A stretch of DNA of 64,000 nt from Burkholderia anthina (GCF_902498995.1 NZ_CABVLY010000021.1:1-64000), one strand, 5' to 3'; shown: positions 42,853 through 54,398, numbered from the stretch's first letter. Made by a program: numbers and translations. The notes: a model not told the origin generated them from the letters alone.

Positions 42853-43067
42853 GTCGCGCATCGCCCGGTAGGCCGCGTGCCGGGTGCGACGATGCGTCGC
42901 GCTCCGGTTGCGGTACCGGGCGGCAAGCCGTCGGCGGTCGATGATCGCGCGGACGGCACCGAACACCCGTCACCTCCTGTCGCCGGTATATCGGCGGCAT
43001 TTCGCCCGGCCCGTCCGCGGCTGGGCGCTTTTTCGGAAGGAGCGGGGGGTATGGTTTCACCGGCAAC

Positions 43068-43100
43068 AAAAAACCCCGCAGACTTGCGTCGTGCGGGGTT
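43068..43100 (-). terminator. Terminator of tmRNA
   Basis: AACCCCGCA (43072-43080) pairs perfectly with TGCGGGGTT (43092-43100) around an 11-base loop. On the minus strand the stem ends in six T. It starts 21 bases beyond the tmRNA CCA end. Confidence 0.87.
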
Positions 43101-43120
43101 CGTGCGTCAAGCGCGGAATT

Positions 43121-43490
43121 TGGTGGAGGCGGCGGGAATCGAACCCGCGTCCAGAAGCGCTCCACGACTAGTTCTACATGTTTAGTTCAGTCATTTGATT
43201 TAACCGCAGCGACGCGGACGAACACGCTGCACTACGGCGATTCGCTAGGTTTTCGACCCTGGCGTCGCGACGCCGACAGGGCTTAACTGACGTAAATGAC
43301 CTCTGGCGGTATTGCTACCGGTCTTGCGACACTAGCCCGTCAGTGAACTAGGCAGAGGACGGCGGCCGTTAGGCTGCCAGTGCGAACGTATCGTCGTTTG
43401 CAGTTACGATTTTCCCATTGATTAACGAGGTGACGGGTCCTCGACATGCCCTAGCCGCTTCACAACCCCTGTCGAAACCAGGTCGCCCCC
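43121..43490 (-). ncRNA. ssrA: Transfer-messenger RNA
   Basis: One-piece tmRNA of about 370 bases that rescues stalled ribosomes. The 5' end GGGGGCGACCTGG (from 43490) pairs with the 3' end GCCGCCTCCACCA, with encoded CCA at 43121-43123. The T arm GGGTTCGATTCCCGC is present. The internal tag frame (43369-43401) reads GCA AAC GAC GAT ACG TTC GCA CTG GCA GCC TAA, giving ANDDTFALAA, the Burkholderia tag. Upstream, a perfect TATAAT on the minus strand (43507-43512) overlaps the end of gph. Confidence 0.97.
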
Positions 43491-43506
43491 GCGGATAAGA
43501 TCGAAC

Positions 43507-43512
43507 ATTATA
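43507..43512 (-). promoter_or_regulatory. -10 box of the tmRNA promoter inside the gph 3' end
   Basis: TATAAT on the minus strand, 17 bases before the tmRNA 5' end. It contains the TAA stop codon of gph (43508-43510). No good -35 is visible at 17 bases upstream, inside the gph coding sequence. Transcription would start a few bases before the mature tmRNA, with RNase P making the final 5' end. Confidence 0.6.
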
Positions 43513-44224
43513 TCCCAACATCGCTCAGCAGTTCGCGCAGTTGCTGCGTCGTGCCGACGAGATGCTGTGCTTGCCAGTCGGCCGGCGCGGCGCCGTCGCC
43601 GCAGTAGCCGTACGCGGCCGCGACCGTCGCCATGCCTGCCGCGCTGCCGGCCTGGATGTCGCGAAGATCGTCGCCGACATAGACGATGCGCGCCGGCGCG
43701 AGCGACAGGCGCTCGGCCGCATGCAGCAGCGGGGCCGGATGCGGTTTCGGGTGCGGCGTCGTGTCTCCGCCGACGACGCAGGCCGCGCGCTGCGCGAGGC
43801 CGAGCAACTCGACGAGCGGGGTGGTGAGGCGCATCACCTTGTTCGTGACGATGCCCCAGCGCACGTCGCGCGCATCGAGTTCGTCGAGTACGTCGCCGAT
43901 GCCGGGGAACAGCGTCGTGTGCACGCAGATGTCCGTCGCGTAATTGGCCAGGAATTCGTCGCGCATCGCTTCGTAGCCGGGCGTTTGCGGGTTGATGCCG
44001 AATGCGCCGCCGAGCAGGCCGCGCGCACCGGCCGATGCCAGCGGCCGCAGCACGTCGAGCGGCGTTTCCGGCAGATCGCGCACTCGCTGCATCTTGTGGA
44101 CGGCCGCCGCGAGATCGGGTGCCGTGTCGGCGAGCGTGCCGTCGAGGTCGAACAGCACCGCATCGCAGTGCAGCAGGCGCGGCTCGTCGAGTGCGGCCTG
44201 CGCGGTCGAAAGAGGAGTCGTCAT
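43508..44224 (-). CDS. gph: Phosphoglycolate phosphatase
   Basis: HAD-family hydrolase converting 2-phosphoglycolate to glycolate. The 238-residue protein carries motif I AVLFDLDGTLADTAPDL (Asp nucleophile about residue 26), motif II GIVTNK (about 123), Lys in HPKPHPAPLL and motif IV YVGDDLRDIQAG. The symbol follows position next to ubiG, the common Burkholderia arrangement; related HAD phosphatases cannot be fully excluded. It lies 13 bases after ubiG on the same strand, so the two form an operon. Confidence 0.9.
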   Translation of the reverse strand: MTTPLSTAQAALDEPRLLHCDAVLFDLDGTLADTAPDLAAAVHKMQRVRDLPETPLDVLRPLASAGARGLLGGAFGINPQTPGYEAMRDEFLANYATDICVHTTLFPGIGDVLDELDARDVRWGIVTNKVMRLTTPLVELLGLAQRAACVVGGDTTPHPKPHPAPLLHAAERLSLAPARIVYVGDDLRDIQAGSAAGMATVAAAYGYCGDGAAPADWQAQHLVGTTQQLRELLSDVGI

Positions 44225-44237
44225 GCCGTTCGGAAGG

Positions 44238-44936
44238 TCACGCGCCGCGGCGGCACGCGACGAGGTAGTTGATGTCGGTGTCGTTCGACAGCGCGAAGCG
44301 CTTGCCGATCGGGTGATAGGTGATGCCCTTGATGTCGATGATGTGCAGATCCGTCGCGCGCACGAAGCCGGCCAGTTCCGACGGGCGGATGAAGCGCGCG
44401 TAGTCGTGGGTGCCCTTGGGCAGCATTTGTGCGATGTATTCCGCGCCGATCACGGCGAACAGGTACGACTTCAGGTTGCGGTTCAGCGTCGAGAAGAACA
44501 CCCAGCCGCCCGGTTTCACGAGCGTCGCGCACGCGGAAACCACGCCGGCGGGCGACGGCACGTGCTCGAGCATCTCCATGCAGGTGACCACGTCGTAGCT
44601 GCCTGGCTCGCGTTCGGCGATCGCTTCGGCGGCGATCGCCTCGTAGTCGACCGTAATGCCGCTTTCGAGGCTGTGCAGGTCGGCGACGCCGAGCGCTTCG
44701 GTCGACAGGTCGATGCCTTTCACCTGCGCGCCGAGTCCGGCCATCGATTCGGACAGGATGCCGCCGCCGCAGCCGATATCGAGTGCGCGCTTGCCGGCCA
44801 GGTGGGCATGTGCGTCGATCCAGCCGAGCCGGACCGGGTTCAGGTCGTGCAGCGGCTTGAATTCGGCATTCGGATCCCACCACCGATGGGCGAGGTCGCT
44901 GAATTTCTGGAGTTCGTGCGGATCGGCGTTGGTCAT
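44238..44936 (-). CDS. ubiG: Ubiquinone biosynthesis O-methyltransferase
   Basis: 232-residue SAM-dependent methyltransferase performing the two O-methylations of ubiquinone synthesis. Features: the N-terminal FSDLAHRWWDPNAEFKPLHD, SAM motif RALDIGCGGGILSESMAGLG (about residue 50), motif VTCMEMLEHVPSP (about 115) and the substrate segment GTHDYARFIRPSELAGFVRA. Start MTNADPHELQKF is typical. It is transcribed with gph. Confidence 0.97.
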   Translation of the reverse strand: MTNADPHELQKFSDLAHRWWDPNAEFKPLHDLNPVRLGWIDAHAHLAGKRALDIGCGGGILSESMAGLGAQVKGIDLSTEALGVADLHSLESGITVDYEAIAAEAIAEREPGSYDVVTCMEMLEHVPSPAGVVSACATLVKPGGWVFFSTLNRNLKSYLFAVIGAEYIAQMLPKGTHDYARFIRPSELAGFVRATDLHIIDIKGITYHPIGKRFALSNDTDINYLVACRRGA

Positions 44937-45041
44937 GTCGGCAAACGGGCTACGGAAGGAGGGCGGTGCGTCGGTACGTCAGCCCCGAGTATATAAGCGG
45001 GCGGACGACGAGGCCAGCGAGCGCCTGAACGGGCGTCAAAG

Positions 45042-45067
45042 AAAAAGCCCCGCCGGAGCGGGGCTTT
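45042..45067 (-). terminator. Terminator of the OmpA-family gene
   Basis: AAAGCCCCGC (45044-45053) pairs perfectly with GCGGGGCTTT (45058-45067) around CGGA. On the minus strand five T and CTTTG follow. It lies 22 bases after the ompA stop. Confidence 0.92.
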
Positions 45068-45088
45068 GAAGCAGTCGAAAACCGTGGC

Positions 45089-45757
45089 TTAGTTTGCCGG
45101 AACGGTCGTCTTCTGGACTTCTTGCGTACCGACCACTTCGACTTCCACGCGGCGGTCCGGTGCGAGGCAGGCGATCAGCTGCTTGCGGTTCTTCTGGTTG
45201 CAGCCAGTCGTAACCGGGTTGCGCTTGCCCTTGCCTTCCGTGTAGATCTTGTTCGACGGAACGCCCTTGCTGACCAGGTACGACTTGACAGCTTGCGCAC
45301 GGCGCAGCGACAGACGGTCGTTGTACTTGTCCGAACCGATGCGGTCCGTGTAGCCCGTAGCGACGACCACTTCCGTGTTCATGCCTTCGATCTTCGAAGC
45401 CAGTTCGTCCAGCTTTTGCTTGCCGGCCGGCTTCAGCGTTGCCTTGTCGAAGTCGAACAGCGCGTCGGCTTGGTACGTGATCTTCTGGCTGGTGATGGCC
45501 GGAGCGACCGGAGCGACCGGCGGCTGCGGTGCCTGGGCGACCAGTGCGCCATCGCACTTCGCGTTGGCGGTGGCCGGCGTCCAGAACGCGTCACGCCAGC
45601 AGAGCTCGTTCGTGCCGTTCATCCACACCCATTCGCCCGTGCCGTTCACCCAGTTGTCGTTGACGGCTTGACGCGACGCCGGCACCGACTGTGCCGAAGC
45701 GGATGCAGCCATAACTGCGGTAGCTGCAATGAACGCGAGCTTTGAAAGTTTATTCAT
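45089..45757 (-). CDS. ompA: OmpA-family outer-membrane/peptidoglycan-binding protein
   Basis: 222-residue precursor with a signal peptide (MNKLSKLAFIAATAVMAASA then SAQ). After a short N-terminal region with two Trp-rich segments (NDNWVNGTGEWVWMNGTNEL) and one Cys pair (LCWRDAF, KCDG), a linker of Pro/Val (APQPPVAPVAPA) leads to the OmpA-like domain (about 90-215). This contains the peptidoglycan site GYTDRIGSDKYNDRLSLRRA. The N-terminal beta-barrel of classical OmpA is absent, so it is a short OmpA-like protein common in Burkholderia. It has a strong GAGG-type ribosome site and probably high expression. Confidence 0.9.
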   Translation of the reverse strand: MNKLSKLAFIAATAVMAASASAQSVPASRQAVNDNWVNGTGEWVWMNGTNELCWRDAFWTPATANAKCDGALVAQAPQPPVAPVAPAITSQKITYQADALFDFDKATLKPAGKQKLDELASKIEGMNTEVVVATGYTDRIGSDKYNDRLSLRRAQAVKSYLVSKGVPSNKIYTEGKGKRNPVTTGCNQKNRKQLIACLAPDRRVEVEVVGTQEVQKTTVPAN

Positions 45758-46195
45758 ATTTCTCCTCTCGAAATTGAGATTACCGCAGGTTTACTGCGAG
45801 CCTGTTGACGGTGACAAGTCATACATTGCTCGAAGTATAACATTGGTGCGGCACAAAAAACGCGGCACCGCTCTGTGTAGACTTCGAGCAGCGTCTAACT
45901 TTCAGTGCGTTGGCATTTTGCCATATCGTTCCCTTCCTACGAAAAAAAATCCTCCCCACCCCAAGATCGCCTCAACGTTTGTGGTGCATGCGCAACACCG
46001 GCCTGCCGTAACTTTTAGAGATTGTCAAGAGCGGTCGTGAGAAATTGCGGGAAAGCCGGCAAGTGGTTTACTCGCGGGCATGACGCGGATCCGGTGCAAC
46101 CCTGATCCGTGTTGAAGGGTACGATCGCGGTCGATCCGGCCCGTATCGCCGTGGCTACGATTTTTGCTGTTTACATATAGTGTGTGGCCGGCGAA
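45758..46195. other. Gap between ompA and gyrA promoters, no gene seen
   Basis: About 440 A/T-richer bases. On the minus strand a TATACT (45834-45839) may be the ompA -10 box, leaving an mRNA leader of about 75 bases. A hairpin-forming stretch ACGCGGATC/GATCCGTGT lies near 46081-46111 in the middle. No reading frame has a start with a ribosome binding site. Confidence 0.45.
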
Positions 46196-46223
46196 TTGGC
46201 GGCTGATGGGCGCATGTTAGAAT
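46196..46223 (+). promoter_or_regulatory. gyrA promoter
   Basis: TTGGCG (46196-46201), a 16-base spacer and TAGAAT (46218-46223) form a plausible sigma-70 promoter 70 bases before the gyrA start. gyrA promoters are supercoiling-sensitive in other bacteria; the 16-base spacer is compatible with that. Confidence 0.55.
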
Positions 46224-46296
46224 CTCGCGTTGCGTTGCGCATGCAGCGCCCACGCGAAAGGCGTTCGCCGTCTTCGCTCCGAAACGATACGGATAC

Positions 46297-48900
<2,604 letters not shown>

Positions 48901-48982
48901 GAACGGATGAGACTCGAGCCGCCGCAGGCGTAAGACGCCGCGGTCGGCGAGCAACCATTCATATTTCCAAGAGGGAGTGATG

Positions 48983-49582
48983 ATGCAAAAGCAATTCAAG
49001 CAACTGGTTCTGCTGGCTGCACTGGTGCCGACGTTCGCGATGGCGCAAGCGCTGTCGAATTCCGCGCCGGCTGCAACCGCAGCAGCTGCGCCGATCGACG
49101 CCGACAAGAAGGCGGCGATCAAGGATCTGCTCGACGCGATCGACGCGCCGAAGCTCGTGTCGGCTATCGGCAACAGCGCCGAAATGCAGGCAAAGCAACT
49201 CGTTCCGGCGATCCTGTCGGACGCGCTGTCGGAAAACAAGACGCTGAACGACAAGCAGAAGCAGGCTGCCGTGCCGACGCTGCAGAAGAACGCGGTGCCG
49301 AAGCTGGTTGACGGCGCGGGCAAGGTGTTCGGTACGCAGCAGTTCCAGAGCGACGCGATGTCGGCTCAGTACGACGCATACGCGAAGTACTACAGCACGT
49401 CGGAGATCAAGGATCTGACGACGTTCTACAAGAGCCCGACGGGCCGCAAGTTCATCCAGGTTCAGGATCAGGTTGGCCGCGACGTGGTCAACGGCCTGAT
49501 GCAGAAGTACATGCCGCAAGCGATCCAGGCAACGCGCGCACAGGCTGACAAGGAAGTCGCGGCAGTCAAGCCGGGCAAGTAA
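48983..49582 (+). CDS. DUF2059 exported protein
   Basis: 199-residue precursor with signal peptide (MQKQFKQLVLLAALVPTFAMA before QALSN). The DUF2059 core lies in the second half: YYSTSEIKDLTTFYKSPTGR then KFIQVQDQVGRDV, with the conserved F-Y-x-S-P-T-G-R-K. Function unknown; periplasmic. Of three adjacent starts (GTG 48977, ATG 48980, ATG 48983) the last has the best spacing from AGAGGGAG. It follows gyrA by 82 bases. Confidence 0.87.
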   Translation: MQKQFKQLVLLAALVPTFAMAQALSNSAPAATAAAAPIDADKKAAIKDLLDAIDAPKLVSAIGNSAEMQAKQLVPAILSDALSENKTLNDKQKQAAVPTLQKNAVPKLVDGAGKVFGTQQFQSDAMSAQYDAYAKYYSTSEIKDLTTFYKSPTGRKFIQVQDQVGRDVVNGLMQKYMPQAIQATRAQADKEVAAVKPGK

Positions 49583-49598
49583 GCCGTCCGGGCACGCG

Positions 49599-49619
49599 CC
49601 CGGCCGTTCGGCCGGGTTT
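49599..49619 (+). terminator. Weak terminator after the DUF2059 gene
   Basis: CCCGGC (49599-49604) pairs with GCCGGG (49611-49616) around CGTTCG and is followed by only three T. It probably attenuates rather than fully stops transcription into serC. Confidence 0.5.
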
Positions 49620-49754
49620 GGCGGGAGCCTGATGACAGTGCGATAATGGCCGTTTGCGCGCGAGCGCAAGCGGCCATTCCTTTTCTGGCGCGGCCCAATT
49701 GCAACTGACACGCGGCGGCAAGCCGCCGGTCGCGTCCCTCCCGAGGTTTTCACG

Positions 49755-50837
49755 ATGCGCGTCTTTAATTTCTCCGCCGGCCCTGCGGCGCTGCCCGAGG
49801 AAGTGCTGCGGCAGGCTGCCGACGAAATGCTCGACTGGCATGGCAGCGGCATGAGCGTGATGGAGATGAGCCATCGCGGCAAGGAATTCATGTCGATCCA
49901 CGAGGCGGCGCTGGCCGACCTGCGCGAGCTGCTCGGCGTGCCGGCGAGCCACCGGATCCTGTTCCTGCAGGGCGGCGGCATTGCCGAGAACGCGATCGTG
50001 CCGATGAACCTGCTCGGCTCGCGCAAGACGGCCGACTTCGTCGTGACGGGCTCGTGGTCGCAGAAGTCGTTCAACGAGGCGAAGAAATACGGCACGCCGC
50101 ATCTGGCCGCGTCGGGCAAGACGGCCGACGGGTTCACGCGCGCGCCGGGCCGCGCCGAGTGGCAGCTGTCGGACGATCCGGCCTACGTGCATCTGTGTAC
50201 GAACGAAACGATCGACGGCGTCGAGACGTTCGAGATTCCGGATCTCGGCGACGTGCCGCTCGTCGCGGATGTGTCGTCGCACATCCTGTCGCGCCCGATG
50301 GACGTCGCGAAATACGGCGTGCTGTTCGGCGGCGCGCAGAAGAACATCGGGATGGCCGGCGTGACGGTGCTGATCGTGCGCGAGGATCTGCTCGATCGCG
50401 CGCAGCCGATCTGCCCGTCCGCATTCGAATGGAAGACCGTCGCCGCGAACAACTCGCTGTACAACACGCCGCCCACCTATGCGATCTATATCGCGGGCCT
50501 CGTGTTCCAGTGGTTGAAGCGGCAGGGTGGCCTCGAGGCGATGGAGGCACGCAATATCGAGAAGGCGAAGCTGCTCTACGACACGATCGATGCGAGCAGC
50601 TTCTATCTGAACAAGGTCGAGCCGGCGGTGCGTTCGCGGATGAACGTGCCCTTTTTCCTGGCCGACGAAACGCGCAATGAAGACTTCCTTGCCGGCGCAA
50701 AGGCGCGCGGGCTGCTGCAGCTGAAGGGCCACAAGTCCGTCGGCGGCATGCGGGCGTCGATCTACAACGCGGTGCCGCTCGAGGGCGTGAAAGCGCTCGT
50801 CGAGTACATGAAGGACTTCGAGCAGCGCGGCGCCTGA
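49755..50837 (+). CDS. serC: Phosphoserine aminotransferase
   Basis: PLP enzyme converting 3-phosphohydroxypyruvate and glutamate to phosphoserine (serine synthesis); also used for pyridoxal phosphate synthesis. 360 residues. Start MRVFNFSAGPAALPEEVLRQ is the family signature; FLQGGGIAENAIVPMNLL binds the cofactor phosphate. The PLP Lys lies in LFGGAQKNIGMAGVT (about residue 196), and ADVSSHILSRP has the ring-stacking Asp. GAGG precedes the ATG. First gene of the serC-pheA-tyrA-aroA-cmk-rpsA block. Confidence 0.98.
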   Translation: MRVFNFSAGPAALPEEVLRQAADEMLDWHGSGMSVMEMSHRGKEFMSIHEAALADLRELLGVPASHRILFLQGGGIAENAIVPMNLLGSRKTADFVVTGSWSQKSFNEAKKYGTPHLAASGKTADGFTRAPGRAEWQLSDDPAYVHLCTNETIDGVETFEIPDLGDVPLVADVSSHILSRPMDVAKYGVLFGGAQKNIGMAGVTVLIVREDLLDRAQPICPSAFEWKTVAANNSLYNTPPTYAIYIAGLVFQWLKRQGGLEAMEARNIEKAKLLYDTIDASSFYLNKVEPAVRSRMNVPFFLADETRNEDFLAGAKARGLLQLKGHKSVGGMRASIYNAVPLEGVKALVEYMKDFEQRGA

Positions 50838-50870
50838 GCGCGACGCTGTTCAAACTGCACGGCAAAACGC

Positions 50871-51953
50871 ATGGACGACGAACTGAATTCCCGCCTGAAA
50901 CCGCTGCGCGACCGCATCGACGCGATCGACGCGCAGCTGATCGCGCTCCTGAACCAGCGCGCCGCGGTGGCGCTCGAGGTGGGCGAGGTCAAGAAGCATT
51001 ACAACGCGCCGGTGTTCCGGCCGGAGCGCGAGCTGCAGGTGATCGCGCGCCTGCAGGACATGAGCGCGGGCCCGCTCGCGAGCGACCACATCAGCGCCAT
51101 CTGGCGCGAGATCATGGCCGCGAGTCGCGCGCTCGAACAGACGATCCACGTCGCGTTCCTCGGGCCGGTCGGCACGTATACCGAACAGGCGATGTTCGAG
51201 TATTTCGGCCAGTCGATCGAGGGGCTGCCGTGCCCGTCGGTCGACGAGGTGTTCCGCTCGGTCGAGGCGGGTGCGTCCGCATTCGGCGTCGCACCGGTCG
51301 AAAATTCGACCGAAGGCGCCGTGTCGCGCACGCTCGACCTGCTGCTGCAGACGCAGTTGCTGATCAGCGGCGAGCTCGCGTTGCCGATTCATCACAACCT
51401 GCTCACGCAGAACGGCACGCTCGACGGCGTGACGCGCGTCTGCGCGCATGCGCAGGCGCTCGCGCAATGCCAGCAGTGGCTGGCCGCGAACGCGCCGCAA
51501 CTCGAGCGGCAGGCCGTGTCGAGCAACGCCGAGGCCGCGCGTCTCGCCGCGGCCGATCCGAGCGTCGCGGCGATCGCCGGCGATCGCGCGGCCGCGCACT
51601 ACGGGCTGCAGATCGCGTTCTCGCTGATTCAGGACGATCCGCACAATCGCACGCGTTTCGTGATCGTCGGCAAGCAGCCGGCGGGGCAGAGCGGTCACGA
51701 CCAGACATCGCTGATCGTCTCGGTGAAGAACGAGCCGGGCGCCGTATTCAAGCTGCTCGAACCGCTCGCGCGGCACGGCGTGTCGATGACGCGCTTCGAG
51801 TCGCGTCCCGCGCGCGTCGGCACGTGGGAGTATTACTTCTACATCGACATCGAAGGGCACCGGGACGAGGCGGCCGTGGCCGCCGCGCTCGCGGAGCTCG
51901 GCCAGAAGGCCGCGTTCCTGAAGATACTCGGTTCGTATCCGCGCGCGCGCTGA
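50871..51953 (+). CDS. pheA: Chorismate mutase / prephenate dehydratase (P-protein)
   Basis: 360-residue bifunctional enzyme for phenylalanine. Residues about 1-90 are an AroQ chorismate mutase (LRDRIDAIDAQLIALLNQRA). Residues about 95-275 are prephenate dehydratase (VAFLGPVGTYTEQAMFEYFG; GVAPVENSTEGAVSRTLDLL; TRFVIVG). Residues about 280-355 are an ACT domain for phenylalanine feedback with the ESRP motif (SMTRFESRPARVGTWEYYFY). It follows serC by 33 bases. Confidence 0.98.
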   Translation: MDDELNSRLKPLRDRIDAIDAQLIALLNQRAAVALEVGEVKKHYNAPVFRPERELQVIARLQDMSAGPLASDHISAIWREIMAASRALEQTIHVAFLGPVGTYTEQAMFEYFGQSIEGLPCPSVDEVFRSVEAGASAFGVAPVENSTEGAVSRTLDLLLQTQLLISGELALPIHHNLLTQNGTLDGVTRVCAHAQALAQCQQWLAANAPQLERQAVSSNAEAARLAAADPSVAAIAGDRAAAHYGLQIAFSLIQDDPHNRTRFVIVGKQPAGQSGHDQTSLIVSVKNEPGAVFKLLEPLARHGVSMTRFESRPARVGTWEYYFYIDIEGHRDEAAVAAALAELGQKAAFLKILGSYPRAR

Positions 51954-52140
51954 CGCGCAGCGGCCCGTCGCCTGCCACGCGCAGGCGGCGCGGCGAAGCG
52001 GGCAAGGCAGGCCGGGCGGCGCTGCCGAAGGCGGGTTCGGGCGGCATCCGGCGCAGATCGCGCCGGGTGCGGGCTCGTTGCCCGGAATCTGGACTTCCGT
52101 GCGCGGGGCGTCGTTCCGCGCGCGTCACTTGGCTCTTGTC

Positions 52141-53067
52141 GTGTCAGGCTTTGCATTCAACAAACTGGTCATCTTCGGCGTCGGCCTGATCGGTGGATCG
52201 CTGGCTCGCGCATTGCGCGAGCGCACGCCGGGCAGCGCGGGCGAAGTCGTCGGCGTCGGCCGCTTGCGTGCGTCGGTCGAACGCGCGCTGGCGCTCGGTG
52301 TGATCGATCGCGCGGCTGCGCTCGACGATGACGCGCAATTGCGCGACGCGCTGGCCGGCGCGGATCTCGTGCTGCTGGCCGCACCGGTCGCGCAAACGGG
52401 CCCGCTGCTCGCGCGTATTGCGCCGTGGCTCGGCGACGCGACGATCGTGACCGATGCGGGCAGCACCAAGTCCGACGTCGTCGCGGCCGCGCGCGCAGCG
52501 CTCGGTGAGCGGATCGCGCAGTTCGTGCCGGGGCATCCGATCGCCGGGCGCGAGTCGAGCGGCGTCGAAGCCGCGCTGCCGGATCTGTACGTCGGCCGCA
52601 ACGTCGTGCTGTGTCCGCTGCCGGAGAATGCACGTGAAGCGGTCGCGCGGATCGACGCGATGTGGCGGGCGACCGGCGCCGACGTGCGCATGATGAGCAC
52701 GGCGCAGCACGATCGCGTGTTTGCGTCGATCAGCCATCTGCCGCACGTGTTGTCGTTCGCGCTCGTCGAGCAGATTCTCGGCGAGGCGGATGCCGAACTG
52801 AAATTCTCGTACGCGGCCGGCGGTTTCCGCGATTTCACGCGGATCGCGGCGTCGAGCCCGGAAATGTGGCGCGACGTGTGCGTCGCGAATCGCGCGGCGC
52901 TGCTCGACGAACTCGATGGCTATACGCGCGTGCTCGCACGGCTGCGTGACGCGATCGACGCCGGCGACGGCGCGGCGCTCGAAGCCGTGTTCGCGCGCTC
53001 GCGCGCTGCACGCAAGGCATGGCAGGAGCGCGGTGCGCAGCCCGCCGCCGAACCGGTCAAGAAATAA
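52141..53067 (+). CDS. tyrA: Prephenate dehydrogenase
   Basis: 308 residues; oxidises prephenate (or arogenate) to 4-hydroxyphenylpyruvate for tyrosine. The NAD(P) fold LVIFGVGLIGGSLARALRE is at the N-terminus. Catalytic His in GHPIAGRESSGVEAALPDLY (about residue 130) and the all-helical C-terminal dimer domain (FSYAAGGFRDFTRIAASSPE, then MWRDVCVANR) follow. The GTG at 52141 gives VSGFAFNKLV, as in relatives; the open frame runs back to a TTG at 52078 without homology. No strong Shine-Dalgarno. The 187-base gap from pheA holds no gene; in Pseudomonas an aminotransferase gene (hisHb) lies here. Confidence 0.95.
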   Translation: MSGFAFNKLVIFGVGLIGGSLARALRERTPGSAGEVVGVGRLRASVERALALGVIDRAAALDDDAQLRDALAGADLVLLAAPVAQTGPLLARIAPWLGDATIVTDAGSTKSDVVAAARAALGERIAQFVPGHPIAGRESSGVEAALPDLYVGRNVVLCPLPENAREAVARIDAMWRATGADVRMMSTAQHDRVFASISHLPHVLSFALVEQILGEADAELKFSYAAGGFRDFTRIAASSPEMWRDVCVANRAALLDELDGYTRVLARLRDAIDAGDGAALEAVFARSRAARKAWQERGAQPAAEPVKK

Positions 53068-53080
53068 CAGGACGATTCCC

Positions 53081-54385
53081 ATGGACTATCTCGATCTCGG
53101 CCCGTATTCCAGCGCATCGGGCACCGTGCGTCTGCCCGGCTCGAAGAGCATCTCGAACCGCGTGCTGCTGCTCGCGGCACTCGCCGAAGGCGACACGACG
53201 ATCACCAACCTGCTGGATTCCGACGACACGCGCGTGATGCTCGATGCGCTCGGCAAGCTCGGCGTGAAACTCGATCGCGAAGGCGACACCTGTGTCGTCA
53301 CCGGCACGCGCGGCGCATTCACCGCGAAGACGGCCGATCTGTTCCTCGGCAACGCGGGCACGGCCGTGCGGCCGCTGACGGCCGCGCTCGCGGTCAACGG
53401 CGGCGACTATCGCGTGCACGGCGTGCCGCGCATGCACGAGCGGCCGATCGGCGATCTCGTCGACGGGCTGCGGCAGATCGGCGCGCAGATCGACTACGAA
53501 CTGAACGAAGGCTATCCGCCGCTGCGGATCAAGCCCGCGACCGTCACGGTCGACGCGCCGATCCGCGTGCGCGGCGACGTGTCGAGCCAGTTCCTCACCG
53601 CGCTGCTGATGACGCTGCCGCTCGTGAAGGCGAAGGACGGAAAGACCGTCGTCGAAGTCGACGGCGAGCTGATCTCGAAACCGTACATCGACATCACGAT
53701 CCGGCTGATGGAGCGCTTCGGCGTGAGCGTCGAGCGCGACGGCTGGCAACGCTTCATCGTGCCGGCCGGCGTGCGCTATCGTTCGCCGGGCCGGATCATG
53801 GTCGAGGGCGATGCGTCGTCGGCCTCGTACTTCCTCGCGGCCGGCGCACTCGGCGGCGGCCCGCTGCGCGTCGAGGGCGTGGGGCGCGCGAGCATCCAGG
53901 GCGACGTCGGCTTCGCGAGCGCGCTGATGCAGATGGGCGCGAACGTGACGATGGGCGACGACTGGATCGAGGTGCGCGGCATCGGCCACGACCACGGCAA
54001 GCTCGAGCCGATCGACATGGACTTCAACCTGATTCCCGACGCGGCGATGACCATTGCGGTCGCGGCGCTGTTCGCGAGCGGCACGAGCACGCTGCGCAAC
54101 ATCGCGAGCTGGCGCGTGAAGGAGACCGACCGCATCGCCGCGATGGCGACCGAGCTGCGCAAGGTCGGTGCGATCGTCGAGGAGGGCGCCGACTATCTCG
54201 TCGTCACGCCGCCGCAACAGCTCACGCCGAACGCGGCGATCGACACGTACGACGATCACCGGATGGCGATGTGCTTCTCGCTCGTCAGCCTGGGCGGTGT
54301 GCCCGTGCGGATCAACGATCCGAAGTGCGTCGGCAAGACGTTCCCCGACTATTTCGACCGCTTCGCCGCGCTCGCCAAAGCCTGA
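53081..54385 (+). CDS. aroA: 3-phosphoshikimate 1-carboxyvinyltransferase (EPSP synthase)
   Basis: 434-residue shikimate-pathway enzyme joining PEP to shikimate-3-phosphate. Motifs: LPGSKSISNRVLLLAALAEG near the start, LFLGNAGTAVRPLTAALAVN (the PEP and glyphosate loop, with Gly at the position that confers sensitivity), DYRVHGVPRMHERPIGDL, RGDVSSQFLTALLM and DTYDDHRMAMCFSL with the catalytic Asp. Class I by these signatures. It begins 13 bases after tyrA. Confidence 0.98.
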   Translation: MDYLDLGPYSSASGTVRLPGSKSISNRVLLLAALAEGDTTITNLLDSDDTRVMLDALGKLGVKLDREGDTCVVTGTRGAFTAKTADLFLGNAGTAVRPLTAALAVNGGDYRVHGVPRMHERPIGDLVDGLRQIGAQIDYELNEGYPPLRIKPATVTVDAPIRVRGDVSSQFLTALLMTLPLVKAKDGKTVVEVDGELISKPYIDITIRLMERFGVSVERDGWQRFIVPAGVRYRSPGRIMVEGDASSASYFLAAGALGGGPLRVEGVGRASIQGDVGFASALMQMGANVTMGDDWIEVRGIGHDHGKLEPIDMDFNLIPDAAMTIAVAALFASGTSTLRNIASWRVKETDRIAAMATELRKVGAIVEEGADYLVVTPPQQLTPNAAIDTYDDHRMAMCFSLVSLGGVPVRINDPKCVGKTFPDYFDRFAALAKA

Positions 54386-54398
54386 CCCGACTGACCCG

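Noticed and set aside
46081..46111. Hairpin between ompA and gyrA as a terminator or sRNA
   Set aside because: The stem contains a wobble pair, has a 12-base loop and no U tract, and no transcript is implied.
52078..52140. Longer TyrA from TTG 52078
   Set aside because: The extra 21 residues are unlike family N-termini; GTG 52141 gives the expected start.
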